Of a stretch of 11,102 bases of DNA, positions 1 through 7,582 are shown piece by piece (positions within the stretch are counted from its first letter, which is position 1; the number at the start of each line of letters is the position of its first letter). The notes under the pieces are model-generated. The model was not told the DNA's origin, did not search any database, and saw nothing but the letters and a program-made list of their open reading frames with translations. The stretch lies in NCBI GenBank assembly GCA_018899075.1, contig JAHIIS010000162.1, positions 1 to 11,102 of the forward strand, given 5' to 3'. The translations under genes were made by a program, and so were the position numbers. This stretch comes from Candidatus Omnitrophota bacterium. Lineage in GTDB: Bacteria > Omnitrophota > Gorgyraeia > JAFGHF01.

Positions 1-1346
1 CAGAGCGCAAAATTAAGGCCTTTTGTTTATTAGACAAAAAGGATATTCTCGCTCAATGCGAACAGCTGGAGAAACGTTCTTCCAAAAAAGGTAAGCTCTT
101 TGGCATACCTGTAGTAATTAAGGATAATATCTGCGTAGAGGGGCAGGATACCACTTGCGCCTCCCGTATATTAAAAGGGTTTAAGCCCCCTTATGATGCT
201 ACGGTGGTCAGCCGCCTGAAGAAAGAGGGAGCGGTTATCTTTGCCAGGGCCAATATGGATGAGTTTGCCTTTGGCTCATCCTGCGAGACCTCCTGCTATG
301 GGCCGACTCGCAATCCCTGGGATGTAAAGCGGATTCCCGGCGGCTCAAGCGGCGGCTCAGCCGCCTGCGTGGCGGCAGACGAGACTATCCTGGCTTTGGG
401 AACGGATACCGGCGGTTCAATCCGCCAGCCGGCAAGCCTGTGCGGTGTGGTGGGTTTAAAGCCGACTTACGGCAGGGTTTCCCGCTATGGCTTAATCGCC
501 TTTGCGTCTTCGCTGGATCAGATTGGCCCGCTGACAAAAGATGTGCGCGATGCGGCTCTTTTAATGAATGTAATTTGCGGCCACGACCCACAAGATTCGA
601 CCTGCGTAGATAAAGAAGCCCCTGACTATACAGAGTCGCTCCTCAACGATGTTAAAGGCCTCAAAGTGGCATATCCCCGGGAATATTTTGCGCAGGGGTT
701 GGATGAGGAAGTTAAAGACGCGGTAGAAGGCGCCTTGAGTTTGTTGAAGAAATTAGGCGCGCAGGTTAAAGAGATTTCTCTGCCTCATACCGAATATGCG
801 GTTGCAGATTATTATATTCTGGCCACTGCCGAGGCCAGTTCCAATCTCGCCCGCTTTGACGGCGTGCAATATAGTTACCGAAGCCCCCGTTTTGGCGATC
901 TGGTTGATATGTATAGAAAAACCAGGGGGCAGGGCTTTGGCGAAGAGGCCAAGCGCAGGATTATTTTAGGCACTTATGTACTTTCCAGCGGCTATTATGA
1001 GGCTTATTATTTAAGGGCGCTGAAAGTGAGGCGGATGATTAAGGATGATTTCGACCGCGCATTTTGCGGCGTTGATTGTATTATTACTCCTACTTCGCCT
1101 ACGGCGGCCTTTAAGATTGGCGAGAAGCTGGATGAGCCTTTGGCAATGTATCTTTCGGATATCTACACAATTTCGGTTAATTTAGCCGGGGTGCCTGCTG
1201 TATCTGTTCCCTGCGGATTTAACCGGGAAGGCCTGCCCATCGGTTTACAAATTATTGCCAGGCCGTTTGCGGAAGAAACAATTTTTCGAGTTGCCTATAC
1301 CTTTGAACAAAATACCGATTACCATACAAGAAAACCAAAACTTTAA
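1..1346 (+). CDS. gatA: Asp-tRNA(Asn)/Glu-tRNA(Gln) amidotransferase subunit A, 5' partial
   Basis: GatA is the amidase subunit of GatCAB. It releases ammonia from glutamine, which GatB uses to convert Glu-tRNA(Gln) or Asp-tRNA(Asn) to the correct aminoacyl-tRNA in the cytoplasm. The frame is open from the window edge (first full codon at base 3), so the gene begins upstream; the GTG at 204 is internal and not the start. The amidase-signature triad is complete: Lys40 (VVIKDN), Ser115 (PGGSSGGS) and Ser139 ([11 protein letters not shown]) of the visible part. The 75- and 24-residue spacings equal those of Staphylococcus aureus GatA (Lys79, Ser154, Ser178), so about 39 N-terminal residues are missing. 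The visible part is 447 residues, which would give about 486, normal for the family. The gatB start follows the stop after 6 bases, as in a gatCAB operon; gatC would lie upstream but is not visible. Confidence 0.97.
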   Translation, partial: ERKIKAFCLLDKKDILAQCEQLEKRSSKKGKLFGIPVVIKDNICVEGQDTTCASRILKGFKPPYDATVVSRLKKEGAVIFARANMDEFAFGSSCETSCYGPTRNPWDVKRIPGGSSGGSAACVAADETILALGTDTGGSIRQPASLCGVVGLKPTYGRVSRYGLIAFASSLDQIGPLTKDVRDAALLMNVICGHDPQDSTCVDKEAPDYTESLLNDVKGLKVAYPREYFAQGLDEEVKDAVEGALSLLKKLGAQVKEISLPHTEYAVADYYILATAEASSNLARFDGVQYSYRSPRFGDLVDMYRKTRGQGFGEEAKRRIILGTYVLSSGYYEAYYLRALKVRRMIKDDFDRAFCGVDCIITPTSPTAAFKIGEKLDEPLAMYLSDIYTISVNLAGVPAVSVPCGFNREGLPIGLQIIARPFAEETIFRVAYTFEQNTDYHTRKPKL

Positions 1347-1352
1347 CAGGCT

Positions 1353-2792
1353 ATGTATCAAACTGTTATCGGCTTAGAAGTCCACGCGCATTTAGATACT
1401 AAAAGCAAATGTTTTTGCGGTTGTTCAACCAAATTCGGGCAGAGGCCAAACAGCCAGACCTGTCCTGTGTGCCTGGGGCTGCCGGGAAGCCTTCCGGTTT
1501 TAAACGAGTCTGCTTTACAACTTGCCCTGAAAGCCGCTTTAGCCTTAAAGTGCCGGGTTAGCAAATTCATTAAATTCGACCGCAAAAATTATTTTTATCC
1601 GGATTTGCCGAAAAACTTTCAGATTTCCCAATACGATTTGCCTTTATCGCACGACGGCGAACTTTATGTCGATACAGAATCCGGCGTGAAGAAGATAAGA
1701 ATCAGGCGGACCCATCTGGAGGAAGATGCCGGAAAGTTGATTCACCCTGAAGAGGGAAAAGAAAGCTTGGTCGATTTTAATCGTTGCGGTATTGCGCTTC
1801 TTGAGATTGTCAGTGAACCGGATTTGAATTCGCCCCAGGAGGCCTACGATTATCTTTCGCGCCTGAAGGCTATTCTTGAATACTTAGAGGTCTCGGATTG
1901 CAATATGGAAGAGGGCTCTTTGCGCTGCGATGCCAATATTTCCCTGATGCCCGAAGGCCGCAATACTCCCGGCGAGAAGGTTGAGCTGAAGAATATGAAT
2001 TCTTTTAAAGGAGTAAAGCAGGCCTTAGAATATGAAATGGAACGGCAAAAAGCGCTTTTGGATAAAGAAGAAAAAGTCGTTCAGGAGACCCGGCTCTGGG
2101 ATGCGCTAAATTGCGTAACTGTTTCAATGCGCAGCAAAGAGGAGGCCCACGATTACCGTTATTTTCCCGAACCGGACCTGGCGCCCTTTGTTTTAGATGA
2201 AAAATACATCAAGAAAATCAAAGAGTCTCTACCTGAATTGCCGAAGGCAAAGGCCGAACGCTTTGTGCGCGAATATAAGCTCCCTCAATATGACGCAGGC
2301 GTGCTTACTTGCGATAAATACCTGGCTGATTATTTTGAGGAATGCGTAAAACTTTATCCTAAGCCCAAAGTAATCAGCAACTGGATAATGACGGGATTGT
2401 TAGCGCATCTGAATGAGCGCAATATCGAAGTGCGCAACTTAAAGTTCAAACCCAAAAGTTTCGTAGCTATTTTTCAGATGATGGACGAAGGCGTAATCAA
2501 CGGCAAGATTGCCAAAGGGATTTTGCCGCAGATGCTGGATGGTAAACGAGAAGCGCGGGATATCGTAAAAGAGAAAGATATGCAGCAGATTACCGATGCA
2601 AAAGGAGTGGAGGGGATTGTCCGCGAGGTGATTGCGGAAAATCCCAAACCCGCGGCTGATTATTACCGGGGAAAAGATGCGGCCTTCGCGTTTTTAATCG
2701 GTCAGGTGATGAGAAAGAGTGGCGGCCGCGCCAATCCCCAAATAGCCAATAAAATATTGAAGGAAAAGCTGGGAAGGAGAGATAATGCGTAG
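1353..2792 (+). CDS. gatB: Asp-tRNA(Asn)/Glu-tRNA(Gln) amidotransferase subunit B
   Basis: GatB is the tRNA-binding kinase/transferase subunit of GatCAB. It phosphorylates the misacylated Glu or Asp and transfers the GatA-derived ammonia to it. At 479 residues it has the usual length. The N-terminal signature VIGLEVHAHL is at residues 5-14. A cysteine cluster follows (C20, C22, C24, then C37-P-V-C40), as in zinc-containing GatB proteins. The cradle-domain motif KNYFYPDLPKNFQISQYD begins near residue 77. The C-terminal part carries the helical/YqeY-like tail, ending in GGRANPQIANKIL. The start is the ATG 6 bases after gatA, with only a weak purine-rich ribosome site, so translation is probably coupled to gatA. 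Its last 8 bases overlap the next gene. Presence of gatAB implies indirect Gln-tRNA and/or Asn-tRNA synthesis in this organism. Confidence 0.98.
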   Translation: MYQTVIGLEVHAHLDTKSKCFCGCSTKFGQRPNSQTCPVCLGLPGSLPVLNESALQLALKAALALKCRVSKFIKFDRKNYFYPDLPKNFQISQYDLPLSHDGELYVDTESGVKKIRIRRTHLEEDAGKLIHPEEGKESLVDFNRCGIALLEIVSEPDLNSPQEAYDYLSRLKAILEYLEVSDCNMEEGSLRCDANISLMPEGRNTPGEKVELKNMNSFKGVKQALEYEMERQKALLDKEEKVVQETRLWDALNCVTVSMRSKEEAHDYRYFPEPDLAPFVLDEKYIKKIKESLPELPKAKAERFVREYKLPQYDAGVLTCDKYLADYFEECVKLYPKPKVISNWIMTGLLAHLNERNIEVRNLKFKPKSFVAIFQMMDEGVINGKIAKGILPQMLDGKREARDIVKEKDMQQITDAKGVEGIVREVIAENPKPAADYYRGKDAAFAFLIGQVMRKSGGRANPQIANKILKEKLGRRDNA

Positions 2793-4140
2793 AATCCTAA
2801 TTTTTTGTTTAATTGTTATAAGCGCAATTCTTATTTTTCAAATTCAGGCGGTGGTCAGTGAAGAGCAGAAAGAGCCTGTTCCTTTAGCCCCTTTGGAATT
2901 TGAGACAAAGACTGCCGAAGTTTCTAAAGACGACTTTTATAAAGAGATTGAGCTGTTTACCGATGCCCTTACCTTGATTCGCTCTGATTACGCGGAAGAG
3001 ACCAAATACAAGGATTTAATCTACGGCGCCTTAAAAGGGATGCTCAGGTCATTAGACCCTTATAGTCAATTTTTAGACCCCGACGCATATAAGGAAGTCA
3101 AAGTAGAAACGGAAGGTGAATTCGGCGGCCTGGGCATTGAGATCGCCATTAAAGACGGATTACTTACAGTTATTACTCCTATCGATGATACGCCGGCGTA
3201 TCAAGCAGGCCTGAAGGCCGATGACAGGATAGTAAAGATAGAGGGCGAAATTACCAGAGACATCACGCTAATGGAGGCGGTAAGGAAGCTGCGCGGAAAA
3301 CCCGGCACCGAGGTTACTGTAACTGTAATGCGCGAAGGGGCGGAGAAACTCCTGGATTTTACTATCACCAGGGACATCATCAAGATTAAAAGCATTCGCC
3401 GGGCGAAATTGTTCGAGGAGAACATCGGATATATCAGGTTATCCGAATTTCAGGAAAGAAGCCCGCAAGACATGGAAAAAGAATTACGCAACTTAGAAAA
3501 GACGGGCATGGACAGTTTGATTCTGGACCTGCGCAACAATCCCGGAGGGCTTTTAGATTCGGCCGTGAAAGTGGCGGAGAAATTTATCCCCCCCGGCAAG
3601 GTGATAGTATCTACGCGCGGACGAAAGGCTGAGCAGGGTATGGTGTTTAAGTCAAGAGCGAGAGGTAAGCATCGCACCTATCCCTTGATTGTCCTGATAA
3701 GTAAGGGCAGCGCCAGCGGCTCAGAGATTGTTGCCGGGGCTATTCAAGATTATAAAAGGGGAATACTTTTAGGGACCAAGACCTTCGGCAAAGGCTCCGT
3801 GCAGACAGTTATACCTCTTGTTGACGGCTCGGCCCTGCGGCTGACTACCAGCAAATATTTTACTCCCAGCGGACGATGCATTCATGAAAAGGGAATAGAG
3901 CCTGATGTGGAAGTTGAGTTTCAGGAGCGGGAGTTTAAAGAAATATCTCCGGAAGAGTCGGTATTTGAGAAAGTGAAGAAGGAGGATAAAGAGATTCAGG
4001 AAAAGGAAGTAAAGACTACTCTCCGGGATTTCATGCAAGTCCAAGGTTTTTATGACAACCAGCTGGTGCGCGCCGTAGATTTGTTAAAGGGCCTCAAACT
4101 TTATAAAGAGCGGGGAGAGCTACTGCAGAGCCCGTTATAA
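2785..4140 (+). CDS. ctpA: S41 family C-terminal processing protease (CtpA-like)
   Basis: This is a serine protease of the tail-specific/C-terminal processing family, acting on envelope proteins outside the cytoplasm. A hydrophobic N-terminal segment (about residues 4-23) is a signal peptide or membrane anchor. An N-terminal helical region follows, then a PDZ domain (about 110-195, with GGLGIEI and AGLKADDRI), then the S41 core. The catalytic Ser311 lies in GSASGSE, Lys336 in FGKG, and Gln340 completes the Ser/Lys/Gln triad. The 25- and 4-residue spacings match Bacillus subtilis CtpB (Ser309, Lys334, Gln338). The position after the catalytic serine is Gly rather than the more common Ala. The C-terminus is strongly charged (KKEDKEIQEKEVK) before a final helical stretch. 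The ATG sits inside the end of gatB (8-base overlap) behind GGAGAG, suggesting coupling. The physiological substrate cannot be told from the sequence. Confidence 0.95.
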   Translation: MRRILIFCLIVISAILIFQIQAVVSEEQKEPVPLAPLEFETKTAEVSKDDFYKEIELFTDALTLIRSDYAEETKYKDLIYGALKGMLRSLDPYSQFLDPDAYKEVKVETEGEFGGLGIEIAIKDGLLTVITPIDDTPAYQAGLKADDRIVKIEGEITRDITLMEAVRKLRGKPGTEVTVTVMREGAEKLLDFTITRDIIKIKSIRRAKLFEENIGYIRLSEFQERSPQDMEKELRNLEKTGMDSLILDLRNNPGGLLDSAVKVAEKFIPPGKVIVSTRGRKAEQGMVFKSRARGKHRTYPLIVLISKGSASGSEIVAGAIQDYKRGILLGTKTFGKGSVQTVIPLVDGSALRLTTSKYFTPSGRCIHEKGIEPDVEVEFQEREFKEISPEESVFEKVKKEDKEIQEKEVKTTLRDFMQVQGFYDNQLVRAVDLLKGLKLYKERGELLQSPL

Positions 4141-4149
4141 AAAGTCAAT

Positions 4150-4929
4150 ATGCAAATAAAAATAAAGAAAAATGTTTTAATTTTATCCGGATTATTTGTT
4201 ATAATAATATTAACTCTGGCCTTTTGTTTAAGGAGGATTTGGCTTCGGCCTAAAGAAGAAGCCCGGGCAAAAGTTGCGATAGTTATCGATGATTGGGGGT
4301 ACAATTTACGTTACCTTAATTTTCTAAAACAAATTGATATCCCGCTCACCGTATCTATTTTGCCTAATCTAAGATATTCATCTAAAATTGCCGGGCTCGC
4401 CAGAAGGCTTGACAAAAAAGTTATTTTACACCTGCCCCTTGAGCCCGAAAAAAAAGGAAGAAACATAGGACTGGAAGAACATACTATTACTTCTAATATG
4501 TCCGAAGAAGAGGTTATCGAAAATTTTAGAGTTGCTCTAACTTCGGTGCCTTACGCCTGCGGGGTCTCTAATCATATGGGCTCTCGCGCTACAAAGGATG
4601 CCCGACTTATGTCTGTAATCTTCGCTGAATTGAAGAAAAGAAGACTATTTTTCCTGGATAACCTGGTAACGGATAAATCTATCTGCAAACAGCTGGCCGC
4701 AAAGATGAAAATTAAGTTTGTCGGGCGGGATTTCTTCCTGGATAATACAGACAATTACGAATATATCGAAGAACAATTTAAGAAACTTACTGAATTTGCT
4801 AAAGGAACCGGGCAGGCTGTAGGCATCGCACACGCAAGGCCGGCGACTCTAAAGGTATTGAGAGATATGATCCCCTCGATGCAGGCAGAAGGAATTGAAT
4901 TTGTCTTTGTCTCGGGTCTGGCAGAATAG
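4150..4929 (+). CDS. divergent polysaccharide deacetylase family protein (YibQ/DUF610, COG2861)
   Basis: A membrane-anchored protein of the YibQ-like divergent polysaccharide deacetylase family, which has the NodB-like barrel fold. It is expected to act on the outer face of the cytoplasmic membrane, and its substrate is unknown. One transmembrane segment spans about residues 9-27. The domain follows, with family motifs IDDWG (Asp47, Asp48), LHLPLEP (His94), NHMGSRATKD (His142), FFLDN (Asp170) and IAHARP (His228). Together these supply the acidic and histidine residues for a metal site. The 259-residue length is normal. No convincing Shine-Dalgarno precedes the ATG, and only 9 bases separate it from the ctpA stop, so translation may depend on ctpA. 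In many Gram-negatives yibQ-like genes sit near an S41 protease gene, as here, often with a murein-hydrolase activator such as EnvC, which is absent from this window. Confidence 0.88.
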   Translation: MQIKIKKNVLILSGLFVIIILTLAFCLRRIWLRPKEEARAKVAIVIDDWGYNLRYLNFLKQIDIPLTVSILPNLRYSSKIAGLARRLDKKVILHLPLEPEKKGRNIGLEEHTITSNMSEEEVIENFRVALTSVPYACGVSNHMGSRATKDARLMSVIFAELKKRRLFFLDNLVTDKSICKQLAAKMKIKFVGRDFFLDNTDNYEYIEEQFKKLTEFAKGTGQAVGIAHARPATLKVLRDMIPSMQAEGIEFVFVSGLAE

Positions 4930-4931
4930 AT

Positions 4932-5981
4932 ATGTTAGTATTGGGTATTGAGACATCGTGTGATGAGACAGCAGTTTCCGTAGTAGAAAATGGCAAAAGG
5001 ATTTTATCCAACGAAGTCTTGTCGAGCTTGCATTTACATAAAAAATACGGCGGCGTTGTCCCCGAGATAGCCACCCGCCACCATGTAGAACTTATCAATT
5101 ACGTTTTAAGGGCAGCTTTAGGTAAAGCAAAAGTTAAATTAAGCGGCATTGATTTAATAGCAGCTGTCCACGGGCCGGGATTAGTGGGGGCGCTGCTCAT
5201 TGGCCTTTCCCTGGCAAAGGTTTTGAGTTTAGCTTTAAATGCGCCTTTAGTGGGAATAAACCATTTGCAGGCTCATTTATATGCGGCTTTAATGTTGAAG
5301 AGGCGCCCGCAATTTCCTTTTGTGGGCCTGGTGGTCTCCGGCGGGCATACGAACCTTTTTTACGTAAGAGACTACTTAATTTGGGAGACGCTGGGCAGGA
5401 CCCGTGACGACGCAGCCGGCGAGGCCTTTGATAAGGTAGCCAAAATCTTAAACCTGGGATATCCCGGAGGGCCGGTCATAGAAAAGATGGCTAAATGTGG
5501 AAGGCCGGACAAAATAAGGTTTCCCCGCTCCTGTTTAGAAGAGAACAGCCTTGATTTTAGTTTCAGCGGGCTAAAGACAGCGGTGCTGTATTATGTGAGA
5601 GATAGCTTTGGGCGTCGTGCGTCAAAAAAATCAATACGCAATACGAAAATAGCAGATGTCGCTGCCAGTTTTCAGGAAGCAGCAGTAGATACGTTGGCAG
5701 AGAAGGCAATTAAGGCCTGTCTTTTAAAGGGAGTGAAGAACTTTGTCGCCGGAGGAGGCGTGGTAGCAAATCGGCGTTTACGCGAGGTCTTGCGGAGAAG
5801 GTTAAACAGGCGAGGGATAGATACATATTTTCCAAAGTTTGGCCTTTGTCAGGATAATGCGGCTATGGTCGCAGGGTTAGGATATCAGCAATACCTGCGG
5901 GGAATAGTTTCCAATTTGAATCTGGAGGCCCAGCCTAACCTTACAATCGTGCCAAAAAGGAAAAGAAAAAAGGAGATATAA
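4932..5981 (+). CDS. tsaD: tRNA N6-adenosine threonylcarbamoyltransferase TsaD
   Basis: TsaD (Kae1/Qri7 family) transfers the threonylcarbamoyl group to A37 of ANN-decoding tRNAs, forming t6A, with TsaB and TsaE as partners; neither is in this window. The protein is 349 residues. It shows the ASKHA-fold signature GIETSCDETAVS at 5-16, then NHLQAHLYAA at 110-119. Fe/metal ligands are His111, His115 and Asp308 (LCQDNAAM), equivalent to Escherichia coli His111, His115 and Asp300. Further motifs are VSGGHTNL (135-142), the nucleotide/threonyl-carbamoyl pocket around DDAAGEAFDKVAK (159-171), FSFSGLKTA and VAGGGVVANRRLRE (272-285). The start ATG lies 2 bases after the previous stop, without a clear Shine-Dalgarno. 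A basic loop with a small tandem DNA repeat lies at about residues 227-240, discussed in the findings. The extreme C-terminus is very basic (KRKRKKEI). Confidence 0.98.
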   Translation: MLVLGIETSCDETAVSVVENGKRILSNEVLSSLHLHKKYGGVVPEIATRHHVELINYVLRAALGKAKVKLSGIDLIAAVHGPGLVGALLIGLSLAKVLSLALNAPLVGINHLQAHLYAALMLKRRPQFPFVGLVVSGGHTNLFYVRDYLIWETLGRTRDDAAGEAFDKVAKILNLGYPGGPVIEKMAKCGRPDKIRFPRSCLEENSLDFSFSGLKTAVLYYVRDSFGRRASKKSIRNTKIADVAASFQEAAVDTLAEKAIKACLLKGVKNFVAGGGVVANRRLREVLRRRLNRRGIDTYFPKFGLCQDNAAMVAGLGYQQYLRGIVSNLNLEAQPNLTIVPKRKRKKEI

Positions 5982-5982
5982 G

Positions 5983-6654
5983 ATGTTTACCACAGCACAC
6001 ATTATCATCCGCTTAATTTCGGCTTTTATATTAGGCGGCTTGATCGGGTTGGAAAGAGAGATTCATGGCCGCGCAGCCGGTTTAAGGACGCATATTCTGG
6101 TCTGTCTGGGTTCGGCATTACTTATGCTTACTTCTATGCACATCTTTTATCTCTACCGGGACGTAACCACAATAGACCCGGGCAGAATTGCTGCCGGGGT
6201 CATTACCGGTATCGGCTTTTTAGGCGCAGGCACAATTTTGCGGTTTAAGGCCTCGGTGCGTGGTTTGACTACCGCTGCCAGCCTTTGGGCGGTTGCGGGA
6301 ATAGGTTTAGCTGTTGGCAGCGGGTTTTATCTGGGGGCTTACGCGACTTCGGCTTTGGTGCTCTTTGTTTTATTCTTTCTGACAAAACTGGAAAGGGTCC
6401 TGGTGAGAAAAGACTGGTATCGGGTGCTTGCCGTGGAGACCAAGGGAGGTGCGCAGCAATTGCAGGATATCCGCTCTGCTTTATCTGACTATAAGGCGGA
6501 AATCAGAGATTTCGAAATAAAAAAGAAGCCCGACAGCGACAATGTGATAATGGAGTTGAACTTAAAACTTATCACCGCCAGGCAGGATGACCAGATCCTC
6601 ACAGATATAATGCGGATTAGAGGAGTAGAAAAGGCGGGTTGGCAGGAACTATAA
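5983..6654 (+). CDS. MgtC/SapB family membrane protein
   Basis: A polytopic inner-membrane protein of the MgtC/SapB family. Members are linked to Mg2+ limitation, F1Fo ATPase modulation or survival under stress, but most environmental homologues have no assigned role. Family signatures are present: GGLIGLEREIHGRAAGLRTH at about 18-37, including the conserved acidic Glu24 and Arg35; RIAAGVITGIGFLGAGTI at 68-85; and the RGLTTAASLWAVAGIGLAVG stretch at about 93-112. About five hydrophobic helices cover residues 5-135. The hydrophilic C-terminal domain (about 147-223) is the size and pattern of the ACT-like domain seen in longer MgtC proteins. AGGAG at the end of tsaD serves as ribosome site, and only 1 base separates the genes, so it is probably in the same transcript. 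Nothing in the sequence, such as a leader or riboswitch, suggests Mg2+ control. Confidence 0.93.
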   Translation: MFTTAHIIIRLISAFILGGLIGLEREIHGRAAGLRTHILVCLGSALLMLTSMHIFYLYRDVTTIDPGRIAAGVITGIGFLGAGTILRFKASVRGLTTAASLWAVAGIGLAVGSGFYLGAYATSALVLFVLFFLTKLERVLVRKDWYRVLAVETKGGAQQLQDIRSALSDYKAEIRDFEIKKKPDSDNVIMELNLKLITARQDDQILTDIMRIRGVEKAGWQEL

Positions 6655-6656
6655 AA

Positions 6657-6663
6657 AGGAGGT
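6657..6663 (+). promoter_or_regulatory. strong Shine-Dalgarno of the bactofilin-HTH gene
   Basis: AGGAGGT with 6 bases before the ATG at 6670. It is one of the best ribosome sites in the window, in contrast to the weak sites of the preceding genes. It supports the chosen start and independent, efficient translation of the scaffold-like protein. Confidence 0.85.
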
Positions 6664-6669
6664 GTAGTT

Positions 6670-7239
6670 ATGGCTTTCAGGAGCAGAAGGAAACAGAAAG
6701 ACCAGCCTTTGCCAGAGGTTGAGGAGAAGAAGATTCTCGATGTCGATGCCAGTATGCAGGGGAGTCTGACTTTTCGTGATGCGGTAAATTTACGCATCAA
6801 TGGCAAATTTGAGGGAAGCCTCGACACCAAGGGAAACTTGACAATAGGAGAAAATGCCCGGGTTCAGGCCAGTATTGTCGGCGAAAACATTGAAGTCTGC
6901 GGCAAAGTTACCGGCAATGTGGTTGCTGCGAATAGTCTCAGCCTTAGCCGCAGCGCCCATCTGGCGGGAGACATCCGCACGCCCAGGTTGAGCATAGCCG
7001 AAGGGGCGATCTTTGAGGGAAAATGCCAGATGGAAGTTAAGGAGTCAAAGGCCAGCCGTTCCACAATGCAGCAGGCGCTAATGACCGTAGAGGAATTGGC
7101 GAAATATCTGGAAGTAGACGCCGATTCAATATTAGACTGGGCAAAGGCGGGCAAAATCCCTACGCAAAGAGAAGGCAGCAGCTGGAGGTTTGACCGGGAT
7201 AAAGTAGATGTCTGGATCGCCAGCGAAAAGATAAAATAA
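6670..7239 (+). CDS. bactofilin fused to a C-terminal excisionase-type helix-turn-helix domain
   Basis: The first half is a bactofilin, a beta-helical cytoskeletal protein that polymerises without nucleotide. After a basic N-terminus (MAFRSRRKQK), residues about 26-122 show the repeated short-strand pattern: GSLTFRDAVNLRINGKFEG, then TKGNLTIGENARVQASIVG, then VCGKVTGNVVAAN, ending in GDIRTPRLSIAEGAIFEG. After a short linker, residues about 137-187 form a MerR/excisionase-like helix-turn-helix (HTH_17 type): MTVEELAKYLEV, then ILDWAKAGKIPTQREG, then WRFDRDKVDVWI. This fold normally binds DNA. The 189-residue length suits one bactofilin plus one HTH. The next gene encodes another HTH of the same type, so the two may pair or bind related sites. 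Ordinary bactofilins end after the beta-helix with a short disordered tail. I infer a polymer able to tether DNA or a transcription factor. The bactofilin call is firm, the HTH call good, and the function unknown. Confidence 0.88.
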   Translation: MAFRSRRKQKDQPLPEVEEKKILDVDASMQGSLTFRDAVNLRINGKFEGSLDTKGNLTIGENARVQASIVGENIEVCGKVTGNVVAANSLSLSRSAHLAGDIRTPRLSIAEGAIFEGKCQMEVKESKASRSTMQQALMTVEELAKYLEVDADSILDWAKAGKIPTQREGSSWRFDRDKVDVWIASEKIK

Positions 7240-7248
7240 AAAGGAAAT

Positions 7249-7563
7249 ATGTCAGAAAAACTGCTGAATGTAAAAGAGGTCTGTCAATATCTCGGCATTT
7301 CGGAAGAGGATTTAAGGAAACTGGTGGGCAGGGGGGAAATTCCTGCTTACAGGCTCGGAGGCACTATTTTGAGATTTAGAAAGGACCAGATTGATAAAGT
7401 CAAAAGCCGCGGAATACCCAAGGTCCTCAAAGGAGAAGAAGCCTTATCTACCGTGCGGGATAGCCGGATGGAAAAATTGAAAGACCTTTTATATTTCAAC
7501 GATTTTTACATTATCTCCGCAATTATAATTGCAATTTTACTGATAGTTATCTTTTTCACATGA
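7249..7563 (+). CDS. excisionase-type HTH protein with C-terminal membrane anchor
   Basis: A 104-residue protein in two parts. Residues about 6-52 are a MerR/excisionase-like helix-turn-helix (LNVKEVCQYLGISEEDLRKL, then GEIPAYRLGGTILRFRKDQID). It follows the same scheme as the C-terminal domain of the preceding bactofilin fusion, including the IP-turn and the RF strand. Residues about 86-103 are a hydrophobic helix at the very C-terminus (FYIISAIIIAILLIVIFF), with one residue after it, so the protein looks tail-anchored with its DNA-binding part in the cytoplasm. A linker of about 35 residues joins them. It begins 9 bases after the previous stop with an AGGAAA ribosome site. The neighbours suggest that it recruits DNA, or the bactofilin-HTH polymer, to the membrane beside the ExbB/ExbD complex. 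I know of no named family with this layout, and the role is unassigned. Confidence 0.85.
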   Translation: MSEKLLNVKEVCQYLGISEEDLRKLVGRGEIPAYRLGGTILRFRKDQIDKVKSRGIPKVLKGEEALSTVRDSRMEKLKDLLYFNDFYIISAIIIAILLIVIFFT

Positions 7564-7582
7564 GGCTATAAAGGAGGCAAAG

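Noticed and set aside
204-1346. GTG at 204 as the start of gatA
   Set aside because: The frame is open to the window edge and encodes the catalytic lysine (VVIKDN at about 111-128) upstream of this codon, so the true start is outside the window.
4081-4107. TTGTTA and TATAAA as a promoter for the yibQ-like gene
   Set aside because: The spacing is only 15 bases, both boxes are imperfect, and they lie within ctpA coding sequence. The gene is better explained as cotranscribed.
4799-5098. A 99-codon antisense open frame opposite yibQ-like/tsaD
   Set aside because: It is antisense to conserved TsaD and deacetylase-fold coding sequence, with no recognisable domain.
6606-6611. A perfect TATAAT box upstream of the bactofilin gene
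   Set aside because: No -35 match lies 16-18 bases upstream and there is no extended -10 TG. It falls in mgtC coding sequence, so chance is likely, though a promoter before 6670 is not excluded.
6489-6830. A 113-codon antisense open frame across the mgtC/bactofilin junction
   Set aside because: It lies opposite two well-supported genes, has low-complexity Ser/Phe/Leu-rich composition typical of antisense reading, and no ribosome site or family motif.
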